From Anadara kagoshimensis (lineage: Eukaryota > Mollusca > Bivalvia > Arcoida > Arcidae): a stretch of 64,000 bases of DNA. Positions 11,646-21,799 of this stretch are shown here, in pieces. The position numbers were made by a program, and so were the translations under genes. The stretch's first letter is position 1. Each line of letters starts with the position of its first letter. The DNA lies in NCBI GenBank assembly GCA_021292105.1, contig CM037866.1, forward strand, positions 6,098,163 to 6,162,162. Direction: 5' to 3'. The notes under the pieces were generated by a model, which made no database searches, was not told the origin of the DNA, and saw nothing but the letters and a program-made list of their open reading frames with translations.

Positions 11646-12214
11646 GTAAGTATAACATGACACAGTTATAGCCCGTAAGTATAACATGACACAGTTATAG
11701 CCCGTAAGTATAACATGACACAGTTATAGCCCGTAAGTATAACATGACACAGTTATAGCCCGTAAGTATAACATGACACAGTTATAGCCCGTAAGTATAA
11801 CATGACACAGTTATAGCCTGTAAGTATAACATGACACAGTTATAGCCCGTAAGTATAACATGACATAGTTATAGCCCGTAAGTATAACATGACACAGTTA
11901 TAGCCCGTAAGTATAACATGACACAGTTATAGCCTGTAAGTATAACATGACACAGTTATAGCCTGTAAGTATGACATGACACAGTTATAGCCCGTACGTA
12001 TAACATGACACAGTTATAGCCCGTAAGTATAACATGACACAGTTATAGCCTGTAAGTATAACATGACACAGTTATAGCCCGTAAGTATAACATGACACAG
12101 TTATAGCCCGTAAGTATAACATGACACAGTTATAGCCTGTAAGTATCACATGACACAGTTATAGCCCGTAAGTATAACATGACACAGTTATAGCCCGTAA
12201 GTATAACATGACAC
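11635..12214 (+). repeat. 29-bp minisatellite, 20 exact-length units, overlapping a splice donor
   Basis: Twenty units of exactly 29 bp with no indels, unit AGTTATAGCCCGTAAGTATA plus ACATGACAC. The first unit is the 3' end of exon 4 with its authentic donor (C|GTAAGT at 11646) and 18 bp of intron. All but one unit (11983-12011, GTACGT) repeat GTAAGT, so almost every unit carries a potential 5' splice site. Substitutions are few and mostly C to T in GCCC. Confidence 0.95.
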
Positions 12215-13108
12215 AGTTGTTGGAAGCTTGAGTACTGTATATTGCTATATTTTCACGGTGTCAAATTTTCGCGGTTTGACGATGTCATATTTTCGCATCT
12301 TATCTGATTCAAGGAAAACAAATCTAGCAAGATTAATGGGCTGGTAATACCAGTGTCTATTCACGGTGGTTTAATTTTTGCAGGAATACACTTGACCCTG
12401 AATATAGCGAAAATAAAACCATAGCGAAATATAAGCATTATACAGTAGTTTAATCAATGATTAGCGGAAATTCAAAATGTGAATAAAAATCAAAATATCA
12501 TTATCAAATTGATACTACAATTTTCCTTGAAATGAAATGGATAAATTTTTATTCATTTCTCAACATTTCCACATTGAGTTCACAATTCTGAAATTACGGT
12601 ATTTGCAAAATTCAGATTTTGACTTAATTAGATTTGACTTTCTTGAAATTGATGAATATTTTATTCATTTTTTCACATTGAGTTCACAATATATCTATAG
12701 TTATATGCAAAATTCAGATTTCGACTTAATTAATTGATTAGAATTTTCATGCTTCAAACAACTGACGCCAGATTAAAAGATTCATAGATAAAACATTACA
12801 CCAGTGCTGTAATGTATGCAACAAAGCTAAAAATTCTCCAGAACTATGAAGCATTATTTCATAAATCTTGGTGCAAAGCGTCAACATGGATAGGAGATGC
12901 ACATGTCGTTAACCCAAGTTGATTTGCTCATTTTTCCTGGGAGTTATTGTTCTTTGAACATAAGTGCAAATCACAAAAAAAGAGAAGCTGCTGGCAGGGA
13001 TTCTAATTCACTAAATTTGCTTGTTTTGAACCTCTGTTGTGGATTTAATGTTCTTCGATTTTTTTCAAATTTAAAATAAAGGAAGCAAATACCTTGACAT
13101 TTAACATA
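12215..13108. other. Intron 4 remainder, dispersed AT-rich repeats
   Basis: 12240-12440 has TTTTCGC/GCGAAAAT phrases as in intron 1. 12566-12735 contains a roughly 110-bp imperfect direct duplication built on TTCACATTGAGTTCACAAT and GCAAAATTCAGATTT. No coding exon. Confidence 0.5.
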
Positions 13109-13258
13109 CAGTCAAACCTGCCTTAAAGGCCACCTCTATATGAGGACCACTTGCTTATAAAGGCCAGTAGAATTGTATCCCAAAGTTCTATATTCAAATT
13201 ATTTGAACCTGCATATAAAGTCTACCTGCCTATAAAGGCCACTTTTACTGGTTTCCTT
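13109..13258. mobile_element. Truncated pogo/Tigger-like MITE
   Basis: Starts at a TA with CAGTCAAACCTGCCTTAAAG, the same end as the complete element at 16394-17045, and contains the ATAAAGGCCA motifs. The right end is lost into the simple repeats that follow. Confidence 0.6.
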
Positions 13259-13304
13259 TGGATGATGATGTTGTCACCATATCAATGATGATGTTCTCGC
13301 ATGT

Positions 13305-13337
<33 letters not shown>

Positions 13338-13510
13338 GAATGATGAAGTAATAGTGTTAGTGACAGGAGTTCTCTGGATGATGATGTTGTCACCATATCA
13401 ATGATGATGTTATCACCATGTTGCTGATAATGAGAATGATATGCAGCAGCAGCAGTCGTGTCACCACCATCATCATTGTCATGATCATGATCATCATTAT
13501 CATCACCTTG
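13259..13510. repeat. (GAT)n-rich simple repeats with a local duplication
   Basis: GATGAT runs and a duplicated phrase, GGATGATGATGTTGTCACCA, at about 13260 and 13376. Histidine-rich and methionine-rich frames on the minus strand arise from this and are not genes. Confidence 0.85.
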
Positions 13511-13630
13511 ACTTTTCTGCATTCAGCACTCTCAGTGCTTTGATTTTTAGGAATTAATTTTTTATGATCTTCAGGATAATTTAACATACATGTAGAGTCT
13601 TGCTTAACTGTTTTGTGCTCTTTACTTTAG

Positions 13631-13721
13631 ATTGTGAATTTTTTTTGGATCGTCAAAATAGACCAATCATTTACAAAGAAGCAAACAGGATAATGGACTT
13701 GAAGAAAAATGACATTAAGAA
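13631..13721 (+). CDS. FASTKD-like protein, exon 5
   Basis: Exon of 91 bp, acceptor TTTACTTTAG ending at 13630, donor GTATGT at 13722, entering in phase 1 and leaving in phase 2. It reads HCEFFLDRQNRPIIYKEA then a lysine-rich stretch. The Cys-Glu-x-x-Leu-Asp core matches the 'D.E..LD....P' segment just upstream of the RAP domain in FASTKD proteins. Confidence 0.82.
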
Positions 13722-13740
13722 GTATGTGGTAATTAAACCT

Positions 13741-14035
13741 CTCCCCCCCCCTCCCCCCAAACAAAGTTTAGAGGGGGGGGTATATAGAAATCACCCTGTC
13801 TGTCTGTCCTTTCCTCCGTCTGGTTGTCTGTCCGAATATCGTGTCGGTGCGATATCTTCCATGTCTATGGATAAATTTTAATCAAACTTGGCACAAATGT
13901 AAACCAACATGAGGCGATGTTTCACATACATACCAAATTTATGTGCATAAGTCAAAGGTAAAGGTCAGAAGGTCAATGTTGGTGGGGGGGGGGGGGGTAT
14001 AATAGACGTTCAAGAGATGGTTCTAGTTATGTTCT
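13741..14035. repeat. Poly-G dispersed repeat (GGGGGTATATAG type)
   Basis: C-run, then GTTTAGAGGGGGGGGGTATA with CTGTCTGTCTGTCC phrases and a second poly-G at 13983-13997. Related copies: 14658-14790, 22771-23000, 23655-23810 and 24420-24480. It starts about 19 bp after the exon 5 donor. Confidence 0.6.
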
Positions 14036-14122
14036 GTTCAATCCTGTTTATTTACATGTAATGTTTTATTGTATGAATCTGTTTGAGACCAAATGCAATT
14101 ATACTCTCGCATGGAAGAAGAT

Positions 14123-14562
14123 GGTTTCGTACAGGCCTGGAAAAGTTCATGAAACTTTTAGGTTTGCCCTAAAAAGACGCTAAAAACAAGTCTGGCCCTA
14201 AAAAGCCCTTTAATTTATCATTAAGGCTCTAAAAGCCCTTGAATTTGGCCAACTGGGTGTCTATATTTGGATATTAAGTGGTTACAAATAGACATGAATA
14301 AATAAATATTAATTAATAAGTTACTTGAAAGGAGCAATTTAAAGGTACCTGGCCCTTCCAAACGCCCAACTTTAACCTTATCCACTTCAAGTGTTGTTAC
14401 TGTGGACATGTAAGTAATTGTTTTATTGATTAAATTGCCTTTGCACCAATATTTCTTTTGCTACAATTGTACCTCTGATTAGGCCTTAAATTTGCAAATA
14501 AGACCCTGAAAAGACCCTAAAAAGTCCTTAAATTTGGTGTCCAAATGTCTTTAAGAACCCTG
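14123..14562. mobile_element. hAT-like MITE, third family member
   Basis: Begins GGTTTCGTACAGGCCTGG and ends TTAAGAACCCTG, with an interior closely matching 8388-8822 (AAGGTACCTGGCCCTTCC and AGGCCTTAAATTTGCAAA phrases). The ends are degraded. Confidence 0.62.
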
Positions 14563-15545
14563 ACTGTTTTACCTCGTCTGTCTGTCTGAAACAAAAATTT
14601 TCGTAACATTTTTCTCAGCAACCACTAATCACAGCCACTTTAAATCATTCTTTGAAGAAGGGGGGGGGGGGGGGTTATACTAGTTTATCTCTGTCCTTCC
14701 AACCATTTTTTTTCTTCGTAACAGTTTTCTCGGCAACTAATAAACATATCCACTTGAAATTCTGCAGTATACTGGTTTATCTGTGTCCTTCCATCATGAC
14801 AAAATCAAGATTTAGGTTGTATTTGAGTTAGGTTGGGTCATAAAGTAGGTCACTAGGTCCTAAAAGAACCTTGTTAATACTCTTTAGGCCACAGTTTTTG
14901 TCCAAACTTAAAATGGTTATCTTGGCAAAAATGGTAGGCCCTAGAAAAACCTTATATTCTTTGGGTCATAGTTTTAGTCCAAACTTCGTCAAACTTGCTC
15001 AGAATAATTATCTTGACAAAAGGAAGATCAAGTATGTATATTGGCTATGTCTTTTACCAAAAATTAAATTCTTCCCGACCATATGGGAGTTCATTAATCT
15101 TTTGGTATCAATACAAAAGACCAAAACTTGACCCTCCTTGTATTGGATTCCTAAACTTCACAAAAATCTGTACAAGGAAAGATATAAAACGGGTTCTAAT
15201 AATCAAGGCAGAACTTGATTTGATTTGATTTTGCCTTTATATAGGGCAGAGCACATGGTTGATAAGTCTTCCTTGCATAATAAACTGGTTATATGATGAA
15301 AAAGGTCATGAATTATCATTATGCCTTACATGGGAAAAAAGGTGGAGTAAATAGACTTTGTTAATTTTCCATCATTGCAGAAATTGAGAAATTTTTCTCA
15401 GTAAAGCTGGATTATAACAAACTATACATTATGGAAACCTAAAGTGCATATTAGGCCAGTTGATAATAAATATATTTTATGAAGGAAAAATAAAATATTT
15501 TCAGTAATAATTTTTTTTAGAGACAAATAACTGAGTGTAATCCAT
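14563..15545. other. Intron 5 stretch of dispersed repeat fragments
   Basis: Poly-G repeat fragment at 14658-14690. 14820-15010 repeats 'CATAGTTTT(T/A)GTCCAAACTT' type phrases. 15010-15545 is AT-rich with nothing recognised. Confidence 0.45.
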
Positions 15546-16210
15546 TTCTGTTTATACTCTAACTTTTCAAATTGGGTTATAGGTCAAGGTCATGACTCAA
15601 TTGTATACCTTTATGCTTTTATTAATAGGTCAAGGTCACAGATGCGAACAAATACTGAAATGGTCAATTATCTTGAAAACAATAAATGTTTTGTATAGGC
15701 ATGGGTATTAGAATATTGTAGGTACTGGCCTTATGATTATTTTGATAAATAGATGAATGTCATGGGTTCAAAGGTCAAGGTCTCGGAATGTAGAATGCAA
15801 AAGAATACTGAAACCGTTAATAATCTTGAAAAACTTCAAATCTTGAATAATTGGGAAATAATTGGGGTTTCAGGCCCCGGTTTCACAATCATTCTTTAGC
15901 TAAGATTTTCCTTAACTTAAATCTAGGCAATTTTGGTTATACCTTTTCTGAACTACTAGTGAATAATTTTGACAAAACTAAATATAAATGTTTTAATCTA
16001 GAAATTATCTTAAAATTGACACCTTAAATTCCTAAATATCCTTAAAATTAACAAAATTATAAAGGATTGAAATTTTGCAATATTTAAGTTAAGGAAAATC
16101 TAAGCTAAGGAATGATTGTGAAACTGGCGCCAGTTCTTATATTTTCTTTTAAATATTTTGGCTGATATTTAAGTTCAGCCATTATGTATCAGGTGAGCTC
16201 ATCAGGCCCA
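15546..16210 (-). mobile_element. Truncated pearl-like element, interrupted by a MITE
   Basis: Reverse-orientation copies of the GGTCAAGGTCA core (15575-15800) and a right end AGGTGAGCTCATCAGGCCCA, the inverted start of the element seen at 3571. A TIR-bearing MITE (15874-16133) interrupts it. Confidence 0.55.
15874..16133. mobile_element. MITE with ~45-bp terminal inverted repeats
   Basis: Left arm contains GGTTTCACAATCATTCTTTA and CTAAGATTTTCCTTAACTTA; the right arm is the inverted counterpart (TAAGTTAAGGAAAATCTAAG ... GAATGATTGTGAAACTGG). About 260 bp with no coding capacity. It would fold into a long hairpin. Confidence 0.82.
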
Positions 16211-16234
16211 TTATTGTTGTTTTATTTTTTACAG

Positions 16235-16358
16235 ATTTGCTGTCATATGTGGGCTCAGAGATACATCAGAAGACATGACTACAGATAAAACAGCAATATC
16301 AGTATTGAACGAATGGAAAATACGAAACTTGAAAGCTTTGGAATATGAAGTCGTATTT
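16235..16358 (+). CDS. FASTKD-like protein, exon 6 (RAP domain, first part)
   Basis: Exon of 124 bp, acceptor TTTATTTTTTACAG ending at 16234, donor GTAAGT at 16359, phase 2 in and phase 0 out. It encodes FAVICGLRDTSEDMTT, then 'R-N-L-x-x-L-x-Y-E-V-V', the core of the RAP (RNA-binding domain abundant in Apicomplexans) fold, in which members read '...R.L...GY.V..IP..EW..L'. Confidence 0.88.
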
Positions 16359-16393
16359 GTAAGTGTTTTGCTTTATAACACAAGTACTGTGTA

Positions 16394-17045
16394 CAGTCCA
16401 ACCTGCCTTAAAGACCACTTATATATATAAGGGCCACCTGATTATAAAGGCCAGTACAATTGTATCCCAATTGTTCTTTATTCATATTATTTGAACCTTT
16501 ATATAAAAGCCAACTGCCCATAAAGGCCACTTTTACTGGTTCCCTTGGGTGGCCTTTATAGATTAGGGCTGGATCAATAGAAAGATAAATTGATTTGAGA
16601 CCGTTTTTTAGCTTCACGATACCATACGGTTTTGCATTTTGCAGCGTACCGGTTTAAAGGGGAACAACTATAAATGAAAATATTCAAAACTTCCGTTTTA
16701 ATAGCTTTACATCCAAACGTGCCAGTGTCATCTAATGCTTAGTGCTAAACTAAAGACCAAGATATCTTAAAAAATCAAAAGTGTGGAACTATTTTCTAAA
16801 ACTATAAAAAGGTATTGTGGATATTGCAAAGCTGAAGTGGCAAGCTCTTGGGGTACAACACAAATATGTCAGGCACTATAAGATAGATCGAATTTAACAA
16901 GTTAAGAAGTTAGTGCTTGAAAGTTGAAACCTTGTTGTACTGTATCGGCAATACATATTGGATATTGGGTTATCTGTATTGCAATACATTATGGTATTGG
17001 TTTCTCCCTGGCAATACCCAGGCTTATTATAGACAGGTTTGACTG
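16394..17045. mobile_element. pogo/Tigger-like MITE with TA target duplication
   Basis: Left end CAGTCCAACCTGCCTTAAAG preceded by TA (16392-16393); right end GACAGGTTTGACTG followed by TA (17046-17047). About 650 bp, non-coding, with subterminal ATAAAGGCCA motifs. TA duplication and CAGTC-type ends fit the Tc1/mariner superfamily, pogo branch. It begins 35 bp after the exon 6 donor. Confidence 0.75.
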
Positions 17046-17364
17046 TAGTTGTTTAATTCTGCCAGAAACAAATTCCATGGTTCAGACACTGGACCTTATT
17101 TAGTAAATAATTTGGTGGTGCAGTGTTAGAAATTTTCTGTATGGATTATCTCTGTCTACATTTAATGAATGCTACATGAAAATAATAACTTTGTATTTAA
17201 TTTTGTGCTATAAAGTTAAACTGTGAATATAGCCAATTTAAATCGCCAGTGAATAAAAGCAACTATTTAGTACTCGAGTACATGTAAAAATGAAAATATG
17301 AAGCCCTTTTATTTTTATGTTTACAGGGTGCTAAAAGTGACTTTTTTATTCCCTTACAAAGTTT

Positions 17365-18142
17365 GGGATTTGTGAAAATCCTTAAAAATCATCTACTCTG
17401 AACATACAAGAGATTAGTATTCAAGGGTTTAGAGGTCAAGGTCACAGATGTAAAGGAATGGTTAATTATCTCAATAACTATAAACTTTTTGTATAGGCAT
17501 ATATACATGTATAAGAATATTGTAGGTATTAGTCTAATGGTCATTTTGATACATATATGAAGGTCATATATTCAAAGGTCAAGGTCACAGTTGCAAAGGA
17601 ATACTCAAATGGTTAATTATCTCAATAACTATAAACTTTATGTACAGTCATGCATATTAAGATATTGTAGGTATTGGCCCAACGATCGTTTTGATATATG
17701 AATGAAGGTCAAGGACTCAAAGATCAAGGTCAAAGATTCAAACAAATACTGAAATGGTTAATTATCTTTAAAACTATAAACGTTAATCTCTTGGGACAAT
17801 TTATAATTAATTTTCAAAAATTGTAGCATATTTGCCCAAACTACTGAAAATTTAGACATTCTCTTAAATTTATGTAATTAACCATTGAAACCACTGTATG
17901 AGATGTGTACATACCCTTAGGTGGTCAATGATGTTATGTAGTGCTCTCTCTCACCCTTATGTGAATGGGACTGGGGCCCTTGCAATTGTGAAAAACATAG
18001 AATTGGCCATTTGAAAAAAATCCAAATATACTGTGCAAATTAGCAAAATGGTTGTGAAAAAATCTTTAGATTTTAAATTGTGAATGGGACAGAATATCGG
18101 CCCCATAAATGACCCAGCTAGAGCCCTGTATGGGCCTCTTGT
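17365..18142 (-). mobile_element. Truncated pearl-like element, reverse orientation
   Basis: Shares TGTGAAAATCCTTAAAAATC and the AAAGGTCAAGGTCA core with 34892-36277 and ends TGGGCCTCTTGTT, the inverted 5' end. The hairpin end is missing. An extra stretch at 17940-18120 is not found in the other copies. Confidence 0.6.
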
Positions 18143-18192
18143 TGAGGTGATCAGTTGGTTAAGCATCTTATATTTTGTACACTTTGTTTCAG

Positions 18193-18273
18193 ATTCCATA
18201 TCATGAGTTTTATTCGTTGGACAATACGCCAGAAAGATATGAGTATATAAGAGACAAAATCCCAATTTGTTAG
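18193..18273 (+). CDS. FASTKD-like protein, last exon (RAP domain end and stop)
   Basis: Terminal exon with acceptor TTTGTTTCAG ending at 18192, phase 0. It encodes IPYHEFYSLDNTPERYEYI and a short tail to TAG at 18271-18273. This is the second half of the RAP domain: 'IP-x-x-E-(W/F)-x-x-L ... R-x-x-Y-(L/I)-x-x-K-I' is the canonical ending of FASTKD proteins, which normally terminate within a few residues, as here. Together with exons 4-6 it makes the family call secure; the exact paralogue (FASTKD1-5) cannot be decided by eye. Confidence 0.88.
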   Translation: MPYHEFYSLDNTPERYEYIRDKIPIC

Positions 18274-18354
18274 AAAGGGAATACCATCTTAAAGAAGAGG
18301 TAATTATCTTAATACAATCATAAATGTTTTGGCGCAGTTATTGTTGAGCTGAAA

Positions 18355-18535
18355 CAATTGCCAAATCAAAACCAAACATACTAATCCATGTCTGAATCAC
18401 AACCCAGAGACAAAGTAAAAAAATTTGGAACTGACAAGTTAGGTTAAACACATTAGCTTCCACCAGGGAAATGAGGTCAGGTGCTCCAGAAGGATAAGCA
18501 CCTCTTGTTTAGCAAGCTACACCCATGGCCACCAT
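18355..18535 (-). mobile_element. RT-element 3' end, reverse orientation
   Basis: Minus-strand match to the 3' end of the RT element at 53599-54579, sharing (as inverted text) GAACTGACAAGTTAGGTTA, CTTCCACCAGGGAAATGAGG and GCTACACCCATGGCCAC. Only the non-coding 3' tail is present. It shows the element is dispersed outside the right-hand array. Confidence 0.78.
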
Positions 18536-19069
18536 GTGTGTAGCTTTGCATAAAGGAGTATACCTTAGTTTTTGAGGAATTTCAAATCAGCAGCAAATTT
18601 AGACAAGAGTATATATTTATATTAACAATACACAATTATTGTCTACTGAGTTTGTGATATCCTTACAGCACCAGTCACCAGCAGTGGTTTAAATTACATA
18701 TTATAACATGTAATCTGTGATTGAAACTAGCCATTTTCAGTTTGAAAAAAGTTGTGACCTGCATTGTAGGTTTCATAAGTTGAGAGCCCTGTGAATAGGG
18801 TATTAAAATTCAAATGCTATATCATATACAAGGGGATGTCAAAAAGTTCATGGAACGGGGTATATATTGCTGCAACAAACCATATATTTTATTATTATTT
18901 TTCGATATAGTCCCCATTTACCCCAATGCACTTAGCCCTCTTTTCTTTCAGACTGTCTATACCTTTGAAATAGAAGTCTTCGGTCTGGTCCTGAAACCAA
19001 GCCTCTGTGGCAGCCTTAAGTCCATCATCATCATGAAATCTGATTCCCCGTAAATGGAATTTCAAATTT

Positions 19070-19549
19070 CAGGGCTTTGATTATTCACTCGTCCACTCTT
19101 CCTGACCAGTGAAATGTGTACTCGGACGAGTGATGTTGTTATTGCACTCGTCACGGTGCCGAGTTAACTTTATCAGACACATACATCATGGGCTTGTTAC
19201 AATTCTTAAACAATAGACAATTTGGTGTAGGTCGGGAAAATCTTGTATAAGGAGGTCAATTGTAACGATCCGGGCCCCTTTGTACAAAAACTTGTCATTC
19301 TGTTACAATGAATTAACAAAATCATTTGAACGTTTGCATCAAATGTGCAAACTGTTTCGCATTCGGAAATCACTAAGTGTAAGGTAAACTCCAACCAATG
19401 TTCTGAGTGTTTATATATTTGTCAGTCAGTATGATATTATCTTTTACACTTGTGGTGACTGTGCAGAGTTAAATTTCCAAGTGCCGAGTAGTTTTCTCAT
19501 TCAACTAAGCACTGTGCCAAGTGGAATTAAAAATCCTATCTAAGGCCTG
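19070..19549. mobile_element. Short element nested in the mariner
   Basis: Ends CAGGGCTTTG and (inverted) CAGGCCTTAG, flanked on both sides by AAATTT (19064-19069, 19550-19555). It is rich in ACTCG/CGAGT motifs with no open frame of note. The ends suggest a hAT-type MITE, but the short duplication is atypical. Confidence 0.6.
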
Positions 19550-19619
19550 AAATTTCCAAATAGGATATAATCACTGGGTGCCAAATCGGGACTGTAGAGT
19601 GGGTGATTAAGTTGTTCAA

Positions 19620-20420
19620 ACTTGCATTTTCGAATTGCTGCTTGTGCAATTATGGACTTGTGCACAGGAGCATTGTCGTAAAGAAGCAATACCCCTCAGC
19701 TCAACTTTCCCCTACTTTTTAATTTAATAGCAGCTTCATTAGATTAGCATAGTAAGCCCCAGTGATAGAGATTCCAGCAGGTTTATAATTCATTTACATA
19801 ACACCTTTAGAATCCCAAAACACAGTGGCCATGACTTTGCCAGCTGATGGTTGGGTTTTGAATTTCTGGTGGAGGTGAGCCAGGGTGCTTCTATTGCATG
19901 GACTCTTTTTTTGGTTTCTGGGTCCCAATGATTAATCCATGTTTCATTACCAGTTACTAAACGTAAATGAAAGCTCTCCAAGTTATCATTATAAATGCGA
20001 AGAAGCTCCTGACTTGACTGGAGTCTTTGGAAGCGATCCTGCACATGAAGGTTTTTGGGGACCCATCTTGCGGATACTTTTGACATCTCAAGGTGGTCGT
20101 GAACAACCGTGTATACACTTCCATGTGTCACACTCCGTAGCTATGTCATCAATCCTTATTTGACGATCATTCATGATGAGGGTCTCCACAGACATGACAA
20201 TTTCCTTTGTGATGGCATCAGCTGGCCGACCTGACCATTGGTTATCCTTCAGTGAGGTGCGCCCAGATTTAAATTCAACTGACCATTTTGCCACTGTGGA
20301 ATAGGCAGGACCACTATCATCGTACACCTCGCCCATTAGCCGGTGAATTTATTTGGCATTTGATCCCTCTACTGTGAGGAACTTTATTACTGCCCTAAAC
20401 TCAACATTTTGATTTTCCAT
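19620..20420 (-). pseudogene. mariner transposase relic
   Basis: Reading from the ATG at 20420 on the minus strand, the product begins MENQNVEFRAVIKFLTVEG and hits a stop within about 25 codons. It then continues with the N-terminal helix-turn-helix region (STVAKWSVEFKSGRTSL, SGRP). A later frame gives the catalytic-domain start (VSARWVPKNL ... VTGNETWINHWDPETKK), in which the ETW and HxDPETK motifs identify mariner transposases. Frame shifts and stops break it and it cannot make an intact enzyme. The C-terminal third is weak and abuts the nested element. Confidence 0.88.
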
Positions 20421-20592
20421 CATTGCTTGATGGTCACTAACTTTGAATGCTTTTAAAAATTACACAAATATGTTGTGACAAATAAACTTTATATGTTTAA
20501 AATGGTGGAATGTTGTGTTGTCTAAGTAATTAAAGAAAGTGTGTTACGCTTGGCTGAATACACTGTTCTATGAACTTTCTGACTTTCCCTTG

Positions 20593-21140
20593 TAATGTTA
20601 ATGGTTCTTGTTATATTTATGTTTCTTGTTAAATTTGTTTTAAAATGTTTTTTTTTGGTAAAGATGCAAGAGTTAATCTTAACTTAATAATGTTAAGTCT
20701 GGCTTCTCCAGGACCTTGAGCCTATTATTTGTCCATATCTTGAAATTCTGATAAAAAAATTGGTTACATTTAATTTTGCTAGCTTCAAATTGTTATATCT
20801 GACCAGTGATTTTGTTTACCCAAATTTTTAAATTTTAATACTGAATAAAGGTAGTTTCCCTTAGGGAAAAATGACTAAATTTTCCCAATTTCATCTCTAA
20901 AATTCCCAAAATAGCAATAATAATTACTAGCAAATTAAATCTAGTTGTCTTTTCCCACACAATATAAGATATTGTTGCAAAATAACATTTTTGCAATGAG
21001 GATCCCAAGCTATTGCAAGCATGTAATTTTGCAATTGTCATTATTTCAAACTTCAAATTTTTCCAATTTAATAGGCAGATGGTAGTTTTTAAAGCTTACT
21101 ATTTGAACAGATAATTTTTTGTATAGGCATATATATACAT
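20593..21140. other. No gene seen
   Basis: AT-rich. 20850-21060 has TTTCCCAATTT phrases resembling the GGGAAAA-rich repeat of intron 1 in opposite orientation. No other structure is evident. Confidence 0.4.
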
Positions 21141-21226
21141 ATTATATACACAGTGTGTATGTACAACCTTCAGTATCAGGTTGAGTCCTGATACGAAGGG
21201 TTTTACATACACACTTTGTATATAAT
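21141..21226. repeat. Long hairpin, ~40-bp arms
   Basis: Left arm ATTATATACACAGTGTGTAT followed by GTACAACCTTCAGTATCAGG; the right arm is its inverted counterpart (CCTGATACGAAGGGTTTTAC then ATACACACTTTGTATATAAT). The loop is under 6 bp, with few mismatches. It could be a small foldback element or the end of the adjacent repeat. Confidence 0.8.
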
Positions 21227-21538
21227 ATTTTTATCTAACAATTCCTATTGGTTATTTAATATAAAAAAACAATACTTTATGTGAAAAAATTACATTTTAC
21301 CACAGAAAACCACTGAACTATGTTATGACTTGACAAATCGAAGACTCCCTAATGACTTCACAATGTAAACGTGCACATGCACTTTACCGCCAAGATACAG
21401 GATTTTGTATCATGCGTGTTCGATAAAACTTGTATATTTCGTCAAATCAGATAGAAAAACTAGTCTAATGATAGATAAATTGAAATATTGTGAGCATTGA
21501 ATATACAACAACCAAAAGAACGGTCACTATCATTTTTC

Positions 21539-21627
21539 AGGTCCTGGTCAGACCCGGCCCTGGTTTGAACCAACAACTTCTGACATATGAAAGAGCAGTC
21601 TACCAAATGTGCTACCACCAATAAGTG
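21539..21627 (-). mobile_element. SINE head fragment
   Basis: Reverse-orientation tRNA-like head of the SINE family: GTCAGACCCGGCCCTGG then AAGAGCAGTCTACCAAATG. Only the head remains, with several substitutions in both pol III boxes. Confidence 0.65.
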
Positions 21628-21799
21628 GTATGACACCAAAAAGGAAACATATCAAGCAATCAGTTTATCAAACAATATATCATTATCTTGATTTTCTTAT
21701 CGAAGACAATTTATTATGATTGCAGTATATAATTGTATTATTTCTTGTAACAACATTACTGGCTATATATATTTTCAGATGAGCAATTAATTTACCATG

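Larger units (their letters stand above)
18829..20592 (-). mobile_element. mariner element with nested insertion
   Basis: TA-flanked (18827-18828, 20593-20594), with inverted ends CAAGGGGATGTCAAAAAGTT and, from the other side, CAAGGGAAAGTCAGAAAGTT. It carries a minus-strand mariner transposase relic. Total 1764 bp; removing the nested 480-bp element and its 6-bp duplication leaves 1278 bp, the usual mariner length. Confidence 0.88.

Noticed and set aside
11635..12214. Regular 29-bp repeats resembling a CRISPR array
   Set aside because: Units are directly adjacent with no spacers, and the DNA is eukaryotic with spliceosomal exons. It is a minisatellite.
13274..13587. Histidine- and methionine-rich minus-strand open frames
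   Set aside because: Produced by GAT/ATG simple repeats; no conserved domain and no gene signals.
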